Source of the DNA: Ruminococcus sp. XPD3002
Lineage (GTDB): Bacteria; Bacillota; Clostridia; Oscillospirales; Ruminococcaceae
Assembly (NCBI GenBank): GCA_900119535.1
Contig: FPJT01000002.1
Span: 1 to 64,000, forward strand
Length of the DNA: 64,000 nucleotides
Reading direction: 5' to 3'
Shown here one piece after another: positions 1-7,594 of the stretch; positions within the stretch are counted from its first letter, which is position 1; each line of letters begins with the position of its first letter. The notes beneath the pieces are model-generated. The model was not told the DNA's origin and made no database searches. It saw only the letters and a list, made by a program, of their open reading frames with translations. A program made the translations under genes and the position numbers.

Positions 1-161
1 TATGCACCAAGTGCAGCAGCATCAGGGCCCATAGGATTGCCGTAGAATGTGCTTACAACGCCAGCAACAAAGAGAGCAGCACCAGCAACTCTAACGTACC
101 ATCTACCACCCTCGATAGCTTCGATCTCATTCATTGAAAGTTCTGTAAAATTAGTGTTCAT
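1..161 (-). CDS. Double-glycine-leader peptide (bacteriocin- or pheromone-like), 3' end beyond window
   Basis: Fifty-three codons are visible and the 3' end lies outside the window. The first 19 residues form a classic double-glycine leader with the pattern LSMNEIEAIEGG. Cleavage after GG would free a core starting RWYVRVAG that is rich in Gly and Ala, with a hydrophobic stretch (AGAALFVAGVV) typical of membrane-active class II bacteriocins. The family is normally processed and exported by a C39-peptidase ABC transporter, which is not in this window. GGAGG lies 7-8 nt before the ATG. The promoter (311-338) carries a direct-repeat box shared with the peptide gene at 23997-24191. The leader call is firm; toxin versus signalling peptide cannot be decided from the sequence. 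Confidence 0.8.
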   Translation of the reverse strand, partial: MNTNFTELSMNEIEAIEGGRWYVRVAGAALFVAGVVSTFYGNPMGPDAAALGA

Positions 162-310
162 TATGATTTCCTCCATTTTAAATATAAATTTGTTTTAATG
201 TATTTATATCAAAGCTTTACCATACTACGCGCGCTTGACGGTTCGGCTGAGATACCTTAGAAAAGGAATTTCTGAGGTGTTTTCTTTCTTTGTGCTCACC
301 TCATGATTCT

Positions 311-338
311 ATTATAGCATGATGTCAAAAAAACACAA
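311..338 (-). promoter_or_regulatory. Promoter of the double-glycine peptide gene at 1-161
   Basis: On the minus strand a perfect TATAAT (316 to 311) is preceded, 16 bp upstream, by TTGTGT (338 to 333). The transcript would have a leader of about 145 nt before the ATG at 161. The weak -35 and the direct-repeat box directly upstream suggest activator dependence. Confidence 0.55.
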
Positions 339-348
339 TAGTTTTCCG

Positions 349-378
349 TTAAACGGTAGGTGAAAACGGGTTTTCGGG
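349..378 (-). promoter_or_regulatory. Direct-repeat operator box, copy 1
   Basis: Read on the minus strand, CCCGAAAAC (378-370) and ACCGTTTAA (357-349) are 9-bp imperfect repeats separated by 12 bp. The proximal repeat lies about 10 bp upstream of the -35. The spacer ends in TTTTCACCT. The same arrangement and near-identical bases occur at 24282-24311 upstream of the second double-glycine peptide gene. A further TTTCACC-ACCGTT copy sits at 381-394. The geometry matches LytTR-type response-regulator sites in general; which regulator binds is inference. Confidence 0.55.
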
Positions 379-418
379 GGAACGGTCGGTGAAACCGGTT
401 ATTCGGTATGCAAAAAGG

Positions 419-2629
419 TCACACGGAACTGTTTCTGTAGCTGTTGGGAGTGGTACCAGTGAACTGTCTGAACTGCCGCATGAAGTATTTGTCATCCTCG
501 TAGCCGCACTTGAATGCGATAGCGGGGAGGCTGAGACTTGTGGTGAGGAGGAGGTATTTTGCCATAGAGATACGGCTTCTTATAAGGTCCTGGTGGAAGC
601 TTATGCCGAAGATATCCTTGTAGGTAGCACGGAAATGACCGTAACTCAGTCGGAAATCACGGCAGGTTTTCTGAGCATCCCATTCGTTTCCGGGATCGCT
701 GTACATAGAGTTCCTTACCTTTAAATAGTCATTATAATATGCGTGACGGCGTTCCTCGGAAAGCTCCTTTATCTTAGTATTTATTTCTTCGCTGAGCGTT
801 AATATGCACTCATCGTTATTGGAGCCTTCCGAGAGTATCCTTGAACCCATGAACAGCGTATCAAGGCCTCGTTCCTGACTGTAGAGCGGTGAATGTGAGA
901 TTATAACATTCAGCTTATCCACGATGAGGTCAGCTTCTTCTTCGGTAAATTCGCCTGAAGCTGCGACAACGTACAGCTTATCCGAGATCTTTCCACAAAA
1001 TCCGTTTATATCGGCGGCGAGGCGCTTAAGACACTCGGATATCTCGATATCCAGCCTTACGGAGAGATTTTTTTCGTCTATGCGGCTGTCATCGGAGTAA
1101 ACACCCGTCCGCACCATTATAAGAAGTATATTTTCCTGTTTGCTGAGAGCTTTTGAGGTGCTTGCGAGTTCGTTCTCGAAACCGCGCTTATTATAGAGTC
1201 CTGTAGCAGAATCGTGATATTCCGAGAGACTGCTGCACTCGAGAAGAGTGTTGATATCGTTCTTCATACGAAGCACCTGCAATGCATTTACGGCTATTTT
1301 AAGCCAGTCTATCATTACAGCATCGTAGGTATCGGGAGTTGTATACTGCAAAATGAAATGCCCGTACTCTTTTCCCTCTGAAAACATAGGTATGAAGAAC
1401 AGGAACTTTTTATCACCTGCACCCGGAAGTTCGGGCGGGAAGAGCTGACCTCTTATGAAGAACTTAGGATCGCTTGTTGCCTGTTCGGGACTTATTATAC
1501 GGTAGCATATCATCGGTTCGTTATTAGTACATTCATGTATGGAATCTTTTCCCGTTCTGTTGCACCAGTTCTCGTAAAGGCAGAGATACACTCCCGAAAC
1601 GTTCCTTATTAAATAGGAGAACTCCTGAAGTGTTCGGATATAGTCCGAAAGTGAGCGGCAGGCAGCGGACTGCTGTTCAAAATTGCCGCAGAAGTTCATA
1701 TCGTTGTAGAACTGTATCTGTCTTACTTCGACAAATTCCTCGCGGAGGTATTTTTTGTCCACACCGCAGGAGCAGGTATCACCGCATATCATATATCCCG
1801 AAATATCGATGTCCTGGGGAGGAGCACCCGTTATCTCCGAATAGATGAGTGCGGCGGCTTTTGCGCCTATAGCCGAACGTGTGCGCTGATAAGTAGTCAG
1901 CACGGGGGAGTGGTATATCCTTTCTCCGACGTGCTCATATCCGATGACTGTAATATCGTCGGGCGGAGTTATATCGTTATCGAAAAGTTTGTCAAGAAGT
2001 CCGAAAGCCATGTAGTCGTTGGCGCAGATAACAGCCTGAGGGATTCGGCGCTTGCCGCTTATGTAATCAACGGCAAGGTCTTCGCCTGTATTTATCCAGA
2101 AATTGCCGTAGATGACGTTTCCCTCGCCGAAGGGGATGCCTCTTTCGTCCATTACCTGCTTTACTCCTGCAACACGCAGGAGCGAGGTCTCGTACATATC
2201 GGGACCTGTAATGATATCGATATCGGTAAAGCCGTGAACGTCAGTGAGATGACGAGCGATATCGCTGAAATCACGTTTTACATCACTGTTTATGCAGGTG
2301 TATCCTTCGACCTCCGCATCTATTATGACGATGGGGATATCCATTTCGCTGAAATAGTTGTAGATATTCTTTCTGAGGTCCGGATAGATAAGCGATTCCG
2401 AGGCGAGGATTATCCCATCGAGACGTTCGGATTTGACAAGCTCGTATATCTTGTTTTCAACGTCGACGTCTGCGAAATACTCTACGAAATTATATACGTT
2501 TGAAAATACAGCGGTATCCATACCCAATTCTTCGGCTTTTGAAAGTATGCCTTTCAGAAGCTGCCGCTGTTCACTCTGAGATGCTCTGGCGGTAATGACG
2601 CCTATGAGCGGACGATCGTTGCCATTCAT
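419..2629 (-). CDS. AraC-family regulator with sugar-binding-like and degenerate GGDEF-like domains
   Basis: 736 residues, with AAGGAG 6 nt before the ATG. Residues about 1-285 resemble a LacI/periplasmic-binding-protein type 1 sensor domain without the N-terminal HTH. A linker with a CSCG motif follows. Residues about 475-625 have the GGDEF-domain entry pattern (ATGLYNKRGF), but the GGDEF signature position reads ISDKLYVV, so cyclase activity is unlikely. Residues about 640-736 form an AraC double HTH, including the conserved pattern IAFKCGYEDDKYFMRQFRQFTG. There is no signal peptide, so it acts in the cytoplasm. It is divergent from the dockerin xylanase at 3294, so the simplest inference is a hemicellulose-oligosaccharide-responsive regulator of that locus. 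Its transcript starts in a family A repeat leader. Confidence 0.85.
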   Translation of the reverse strand: MNGNDRPLIGVITARASQSEQRQLLKGILSKAEELGMDTAVFSNVYNFVEYFADVDVENKIYELVKSERLDGIILASESLIYPDLRKNIYNYFSEMDIPIVIIDAEVEGYTCINSDVKRDFSDIARHLTDVHGFTDIDIITGPDMYETSLLRVAGVKQVMDERGIPFGEGNVIYGNFWINTGEDLAVDYISGKRRIPQAVICANDYMAFGLLDKLFDNDITPPDDITVIGYEHVGERIYHSPVLTTYQRTRSAIGAKAAALIYSEITGAPPQDIDISGYMICGDTCSCGVDKKYLREEFVEVRQIQFYNDMNFCGNFEQQSAACRSLSDYIRTLQEFSYLIRNVSGVYLCLYENWCNRTGKDSIHECTNNEPMICYRIISPEQATSDPKFFIRGQLFPPELPGAGDKKFLFFIPMFSEGKEYGHFILQYTTPDTYDAVMIDWLKIAVNALQVLRMKNDINTLLECSSLSEYHDSATGLYNKRGFENELASTSKALSKQENILLIMVRTGVYSDDSRIDEKNLSVRLDIEISECLKRLAADINGFCGKISDKLYVVAASGEFTEEEADLIVDKLNVIISHSPLYSQERGLDTLFMGSRILSEGSNNDECILTLSEEINTKIKELSEERRHAYYNDYLKVRNSMYSDPGNEWDAQKTCRDFRLSYGHFRATYKDIFGISFHQDLIRSRISMAKYLLLTTSLSLPAIAFKCGYEDDKYFMRQFRQFTGTTPNSYRNSSV

Positions 2630-2730
2630 GATTATCTCCTTTTGTGTTCCGCAGGCGGATGTTTAATGCGGCTGAAACAGTGCCGTAAGCCGCCCTGACG
2701 GATGATCATTATTTTCCCTTACCCTTATTA

Positions 2731-2842
2731 ATGTCTGCCTGACATAAAGAAATGTGACGCGCAAATTCACTATTTTATGAAGAATTTACGCTTTCCCGAA
2801 CATAGTTCGGGGCAATAACCGCCTGATTGCGGTTATTGATCA
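2731..2842 (-). repeat. Family A leader repeat, shortened tandem copy (A1b)
   Basis: Read on the minus strand it repeats the first part of the copy at 2854-3090 almost base for base: the CCGCAATCAGGCGG hairpin, the CCCCGAAC/GTTCGGG hairpin and the stem around GCAAATTC/GAATTTGC. It then jumps to the terminal GCAGACATTAATAA. The middle hairpins are missing, as if deleted. It lies in the 5' leader of the AraC-type regulator. Confidence 0.8.
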
Positions 2843-2853
2843 CACCTTTATTA

Positions 2854-3090
2854 ATGTCTGCTCAACACCTTAAAATCGGATAATACAAGCTGTAGATATC
2901 CGATTTTAAGGTGCCAAAGTGCAAGAAAAATTATTATATAGAAGTTTTTTTCTTGCACTTTGTTTTGCCCGAAAGGGCAAAATGAGCCTGACATAAAGAA
3001 ATGTGACGCGCAAATTCACTATTTTATGAAGAATTTGCGCTTTCCCGAACATAGTTCGGGGCAATAACCGCCTGATTGCGGTTATTGATT
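2854..3090 (-). repeat. Family A modular hairpin leader repeat, full copy (A1a)
   Basis: On the minus strand the order is TCAATAACCGC hairpin, CCCCGAAC/GTTCGGG hairpin, GCAAATTC/GAATTTGC stem, TTTATGTCAGGCTC, TTTTGCCC/GGGCAAAA hairpin, AAGTGCAAGAAAAA/TTTTTCTTGCACTT stem, TTAAAATCGGATA/TATCCGATTTTAA stem, and the end motif GAGCAGACAT. The same series occurs at 16242-16470 and, shorter, at 19811-19942. All copies lie just after a promoter and point at the downstream gene. The intergenic stretch 2630-3293 is largely this element, its tandem copy and two divergent promoters. Confidence 0.85.
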
Positions 3091-3098
3091 ACACCTTT

Positions 3099-3126
3099 AT
3101 TATAACATAGAAAATTCAAAAATCAA
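3099..3126 (-). promoter_or_regulatory. Promoter of the AraC-type regulator transcript
   Basis: Minus-strand TTGATT (3126 to 3121), 16 bp, TATAAT (3104 to 3099). Transcription would begin near 3092, right at the first base of the family A repeat. Confidence 0.6.
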
Positions 3127-3169
3127 TAGGTTAATCTGCATTTTTTGCACTAAATCTGCAAATTGTGGG

Positions 3170-3199
3170 TTGAAAACTCTCGTTTTAGCGTTGTATAAT
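3170..3199 (+). promoter_or_regulatory. Promoter of the GH10/GH43 xylanase gene
   Basis: TTGAAA (3170-3175), 18 bp, TATAAT (3194-3199), with about 90 nt to the start codon at 3294. GAGGAG lies before the start. It is back to back with the regulator promoter at 3099-3126, so one operator region could serve both. Confidence 0.6.
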
Positions 3200-3293
3200 A
3201 TAGTCAGAATAAATGATCGGACGTTATAGTGATTTATTCAAAAGGACAAATAGGGTAATCAATGTTAAGATCTAATGAGGAGATGATCAGTTT

Positions 3294-6200
3294 ATGAAAA
3301 TGAAAAAAATGCTTGCGGCACTAACGTCGCTTACCTGCTGTGCAGGTGCTATGGCGGCTTTCCCACAGCTTGCAGCTCCGACTTACGCTGCTGAAGTTGT
3401 TTACGACAGCTTCGAGGTAAACTACGACGGCTGGCACGGTACGGACGATTCTATCGTGCTCACTGCCGAGGATAACGGCGGTTTCGGCGCTTCAAGAGGC
3501 ATGAAGGTCACAGGACGTACCTCCACAGAGGACGGTGCTGCTTCTTCAAAGGGATTTTACCTGACAGGCGGAGTAAAGTATGACTACTCAATGCAGGTGT
3601 TCAGCGAGAAGGACAGTACATTCAAGCTCACACTTCTTTATATCGATGCAAAGACCGATAAGGAAACAGTTGTTGAGCTTGCAGAAAAGAAGGTAAAGGG
3701 CGGCCAGTGGACCGAGCTTTCCGCAGATTATAAGGCTCCCGAGGGAACATACGAGTATATGCTGACTCTTACCAATGATTCGACTGATGATTTCAGCTTC
3801 GATGAAGTTAAGGTAACTACCAAAAAGTCGGCAGCAGATGTCTATGCTATTCCTTCAGGCAAGGGACTTAAGGACGAATTCGCTAACTACTTCCGTGTTG
3901 GTAATATCCTCAACGGCGGTACTGTAAATGATTCGGGAATCAAGGCAAATATCACAAAGGACTGCAACGTTATCGAGTGCGAGAACGAGACAAAGCCTGA
4001 CGCTACACTCGTTTTCGACGGCTCTACAGATACAAATGTAAAGGTATCACTCAGCAGATGTTCTGCTATTGCCGATTTCGCTGCAAAGAACGGCATCGGC
4101 TTCAGAGGTCATACTTTCGTATGGCACAGCCAGACTCCTGTTCAGTTCTTCAAGGAAGGCTTCAATTCCAACGGCGCATGGGTAAGCAAGAGCACCATGG
4201 ACAAACGTATGGAAAGCTACATCAAGAACATGTTCGCAGCTTTCGAGAGCCAGTATCCTTCACTTGAATTATTCGCATACGATGTCTGCAACGAGTGCGT
4301 TTCAGATGACGGAAACCGTCAGGCAAACTACGGCGGCGCAAGAGAGCCCGGCGACAATAATGTTCAGGGACAGGGCGGAAAGTCAGGCTGGGTTCAGGTC
4401 TACGGCGACAACAGCTTCATCGAGAAGGCTTTCACTTACGCAAGACAGTACGCTCCCGACGGATGCAAGCTTTACTACAATGACTATAACGAGTTCGCAG
4501 AAGGCAAGCAGAACTGCATTATAAATACTATCCTCAAGCCGCTCAGCGCTAAGGGCGTTCTGGACGGAATGGGAATGCAGTCCCACATCAGCGCTGCTGC
4601 AAGCAACGCATGGGGCGATACAAATTCATACCTCAAGGCTATGGACAAATACCTCAACCTCGGCATCGATGTTCAGGTAACAGAGCTCGATATCTCTACT
4701 GAGGGCGGAAAGTTCTCGTTACAGGATCAGGCTACAAAGTATAAGGCTATCTTCCAGCATGCTATGGAGTGGAACGAGAACCACCCGAACGGCAACAAGG
4801 TAACACTTATGCAGATCTGGGGACCTAACGATGCTAACTCATGGGTAGGTACCGACAAGGCAACTGGAAAAAGCAACGATCCGCTTCTTTACGATAAGAA
4901 CAACCAGGCAAAGGCTGCATATACCGCTATTGCTTCGCTCGTACCCGACAGTGAGTGGGGCGACGGCAAGAACCCTAACATCGGCAGTGCAACAGCCACA
5001 CCTGTTGAGCCTAACCAGTACGGCTGGTACTTCCAGTGCGGATTCGAGGGCACAGAGGACGGCTTCACAACACGCGGCGCAGACTCGGTAAAGTCCAGCA
5101 GCGATACAGCATTCGTAGGAAGCAACTCACTTTATGTTTCTGACCGTGAAGCTTCATGGAACGGCGCTTCTTACACACTCAATACCCGTGCTTTCAAGCC
5201 CGGCGAGGAGTACAGCTTCAGCGCATGTGTATCATACCTTACAGGTGATGCTACAGATACATTCCACCTTACACTTCAGTATGACGGTTCTGACGGAGAG
5301 CCTCATTATGACAAGATAGCTACAGCTACAGGCGTTAAAGGCGAGTGGGTACAGCTTGCAAATACAAACTACAAGATCCCTTCAGACGCATCCAATATGC
5401 AGATCTACGTTGAGACAGAGGATTCACTCACTTCATTCTACGTTGATGAAGTTATCGGTGCTGTAGCAGGCACAGGCATCCTCGGTCCTGATCCTGTAGA
5501 GATCCCTTCACAGGGCAATGATCCCGTACCTTCAGGCAAGCTCATCAGAGGCGACATCAACTTCGATGGCAAGATCACTGCACTTGATATGCCTCTCGCT
5601 CGTAAGGGCATCGTTGACGGCATAAGCGATTCCGACACCAAGAAGGCTGCTGACGTCGATCAGAGCGGTACTTTCGAGATGAATGACGTGGTACTCCTTA
5701 ACGAATACCTCGTTAACAAGATAAAGGAATTCCCTGTTTCAGCAAAGGCAGTTGATACATCACTTATGGAATCACTTTTCAAAAATGTTAAGATAGGTTC
5801 AAGCTATAAGAAGGACGGAGAGAACAATCCGATCTATACACAGCGTTTCGGCGCTGATCCCGGCTGGCTCGTATACGACGGAAGACTTTACGTTTATACA
5901 ACAGCTGATGAATTCGCATACAAGAATAATCAGATGATCGAGAATGACTATTCTTCAGGCTATATCAACGTTTTATCAACAGCAGACCTTGTAAACTGGA
6001 CTGACCACGGTCAGATCCCTGTTGCAAAGACAAGAGTAAACGGCACTCCTATAGCAAGATGGGCTAATAACGCATGGGCTCCTGATGCTGCATGGAAGAA
6101 GATAAACGGACAGGACAAGTTCTTCCTTTACTTCGCAAACAACGGTTCAGGTATCGGCGTTATAACTGCTGATGATCCGACATTCAGCAAGAATGTAAAG

Positions 6201-7184
6201 GATCCTCTTGGTCACGAGCTTATTTCAAGAAGCACACCTAACAGTAACGTAACATGGCTCTTCGATCCCGGCGTTTACTATGATCCTGACACAGATACAG
6301 GTATCATTGCATACGGCGGCGGTGTTCCGGAAGGACAGGCTGCTAATACAAAGCAGGGACGTATCGCTAAGCTTGGCAGTGACATGATATCTATCGTAGG
6401 TACACCTATCGATCCCGGCACACCTTACCTCTTTGAAGACTCAAGCATGATAAAGATCGGCAGCACATGGTACTATTCATTCTGCCACAACTGGAATGTT
6501 CCGGGCGGTGCAAATGTAAACGGCAATTCATTCGGCAATGCTGATATCGGTTACATGACATCAACAGATCCTCTTAAGGGTTACCAGTATCAGGGCGTTG
6601 TATTCAAGAACACAGGCTCACAGAGACTCGATAACGGCGGTAACAACCACCACTCGATTATCGAATTCAAGGGCAACTACTACGTACTTTATCACTCACG
6701 TCAGCTTGAAATGCGTATGGGCGTTAATGGCGGCAAGGGCCTTAACTACAGATCACCCTGTATCGATAAGGCAACTTTAAACAACGGAAAGATCACATGC
6801 AGCGGTTCACAGAACGGCGTAAGCCAGCTTGAGAGCCTCAATCCATACGAAACTGTACAGGCAGAGACAATGTCTAACCAGTCCAACGATATCAAGGTCA
6901 ACGGACTCGGCAACACAACTGTTTCAATGAAGGCAGGAAGCTGGATCAAGGTCAGCGGAGTAAACTTCAGCAAGGGTGCAGATACTATCACACTCAGAGC
7001 TTCAGGCAGCGGCGCTATAAAGGTTTGCGTAGGCAGTCCTACAGGCGACGTTCTGGGTTATGTAGAACTCGGCAGCAGCATGGACGATATCACAGTATCC
7101 ACAGTCGGCTCAGTAAGCGGACAGAAGGATCTCTATTTCGTAGCAAGCGGCAACGCAGAGCTCGATAGCTGGAGCATTGGCTGA
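3294..7184 (+). CDS. Cellulosomal bifunctional xylanase: CBM22-GH10-CBM22-dockerin-GH43-CBM6
   Basis: 1296 residues with a signal peptide (cleavage near residue 33). Modules in order: CBM22 (about 34-180), GH10 endo-xylanase (about 190-555), second CBM22 (about 575-735), dockerin (about 752-818), GH43 (about 840-1150) and a C-terminal CBM6-like domain (about 1165-1296). GH10 shows the acid/base Glu334 in YDVCNE and the nucleophile Glu464 in VTELD. GH43 shows Asp855 (ADPGW), Asp991 (LFDPGVYYD) and Glu1048 (FEDSSMI), which fit its catalytic triad. The dockerin has two calcium-loop repeats starting GDINFDGK and ADVDQSGT. The enzyme would cut xylan and trim xylose or arabinose side products while docked on a scaffoldin. 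The internal dockerin between two catalytic modules is noteworthy. Confidence 0.93.
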   Translation: MKMKKMLAALTSLTCCAGAMAAFPQLAAPTYAAEVVYDSFEVNYDGWHGTDDSIVLTAEDNGGFGASRGMKVTGRTSTEDGAASSKGFYLTGGVKYDYSMQVFSEKDSTFKLTLLYIDAKTDKETVVELAEKKVKGGQWTELSADYKAPEGTYEYMLTLTNDSTDDFSFDEVKVTTKKSAADVYAIPSGKGLKDEFANYFRVGNILNGGTVNDSGIKANITKDCNVIECENETKPDATLVFDGSTDTNVKVSLSRCSAIADFAAKNGIGFRGHTFVWHSQTPVQFFKEGFNSNGAWVSKSTMDKRMESYIKNMFAAFESQYPSLELFAYDVCNECVSDDGNRQANYGGAREPGDNNVQGQGGKSGWVQVYGDNSFIEKAFTYARQYAPDGCKLYYNDYNEFAEGKQNCIINTILKPLSAKGVLDGMGMQSHISAAASNAWGDTNSYLKAMDKYLNLGIDVQVTELDISTEGGKFSLQDQATKYKAIFQHAMEWNENHPNGNKVTLMQIWGPNDANSWVGTDKATGKSNDPLLYDKNNQAKAAYTAIASLVPDSEWGDGKNPNIGSATATPVEPNQYGWYFQCGFEGTEDGFTTRGADSVKSSSDTAFVGSNSLYVSDREASWNGASYTLNTRAFKPGEEYSFSACVSYLTGDATDTFHLTLQYDGSDGEPHYDKIATATGVKGEWVQLANTNYKIPSDASNMQIYVETEDSLTSFYVDEVIGAVAGTGILGPDPVEIPSQGNDPVPSGKLIRGDINFDGKITALDMPLARKGIVDGISDSDTKKAADVDQSGTFEMNDVVLLNEYLVNKIKEFPVSAKAVDTSLMESLFKNVKIGSSYKKDGENNPIYTQRFGADPGWLVYDGRLYVYTTADEFAYKNNQMIENDYSSGYINVLSTADLVNWTDHGQIPVAKTRVNGTPIARWANNAWAPDAAWKKINGQDKFFLYFANNGSGIGVITADDPTFSKNVKDPLGHELISRSTPNSNVTWLFDPGVYYDPDTDTGIIAYGGGVPEGQAANTKQGRIAKLGSDMISIVGTPIDPGTPYLFEDSSMIKIGSTWYYSFCHNWNVPGGANVNGNSFGNADIGYMTSTDPLKGYQYQGVVFKNTGSQRLDNGGNNHHSIIEFKGNYYVLYHSRQLEMRMGVNGGKGLNYRSPCIDKATLNNGKITCSGSQNGVSQLESLNPYETVQAETMSNQSNDIKVNGLGNTTVSMKAGSWIKVSGVNFSKGADTITLRASGSGAIKVCVGSPTGDVLGYVELGSSMDDITVSTVGSVSGQKDLYFVASGNAELDSWSIG

Positions 7185-7231
7185 GCTCCATAATTGATAA
7201 AGCATATTCCTTATATATCATCCCTCATAAG

Positions 7232-7263
7232 GCGGCTGTCATTTGACAGCCGCTTCCGTTTTA
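7232..7263 (+). terminator. Rho-independent terminator after the xylanase gene
   Basis: Perfect 9-bp stem GCGGCTGTC/GACAGCCGC with an ATTT loop, followed by TTCCGTTTTA. Confidence 0.75.
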
Positions 7264-7427
7264 TACAGAACATTGATTTTTCCCAAAAATTAGCGATATA
7301 TCAGCATTTGCGGAGAAGGCATCTACTTTAAAGGATACTTAAATTATGCATTTTTTGTGATTTTTGCACAATTTGCACCAAATCTTGCGGATTGCTAATC
7401 AAAAATTGTGGAGTTATTCACAGTTAC

Positions 7428-7456
7428 TTTACAATTTGGATAATTTGCGTTATATT
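7428..7456 (+). promoter_or_regulatory. Promoter of the CE15 esterase gene
   Basis: TTTACA (7428-7433), 17 bp, TATATT (7451-7456). Together with the terminator at 7232-7263 this makes the esterase gene a separate transcript from the xylanase. The rest of the 7185-7594 gap is AT-rich, with no other feature seen. Confidence 0.5.
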
Positions 7457-7594
7457 TTAATTGGAATATAGCCACGATCGCTACATAGCCGAACAGAATA
7501 TTATGGAATAAGTATAGAATCCGTTCTTTTGCCTGTCAGTTTCATAAGGGGGAGCTTTCAGGTGTATAAAGGGCGGAGTACGGAGGGATTAATA

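Noticed and set aside
389..724. 111-codon plus-strand frame
   Set aside because: Antisense to the 3' end of the AraC-type regulator, with the coding signal clearly on the other strand.
2640..3293. Riboswitch in the regulator-xylanase gap
   Set aside because: The structured sequence is a family A repeat shared with unrelated genes; no match to a known riboswitch core was recognised.
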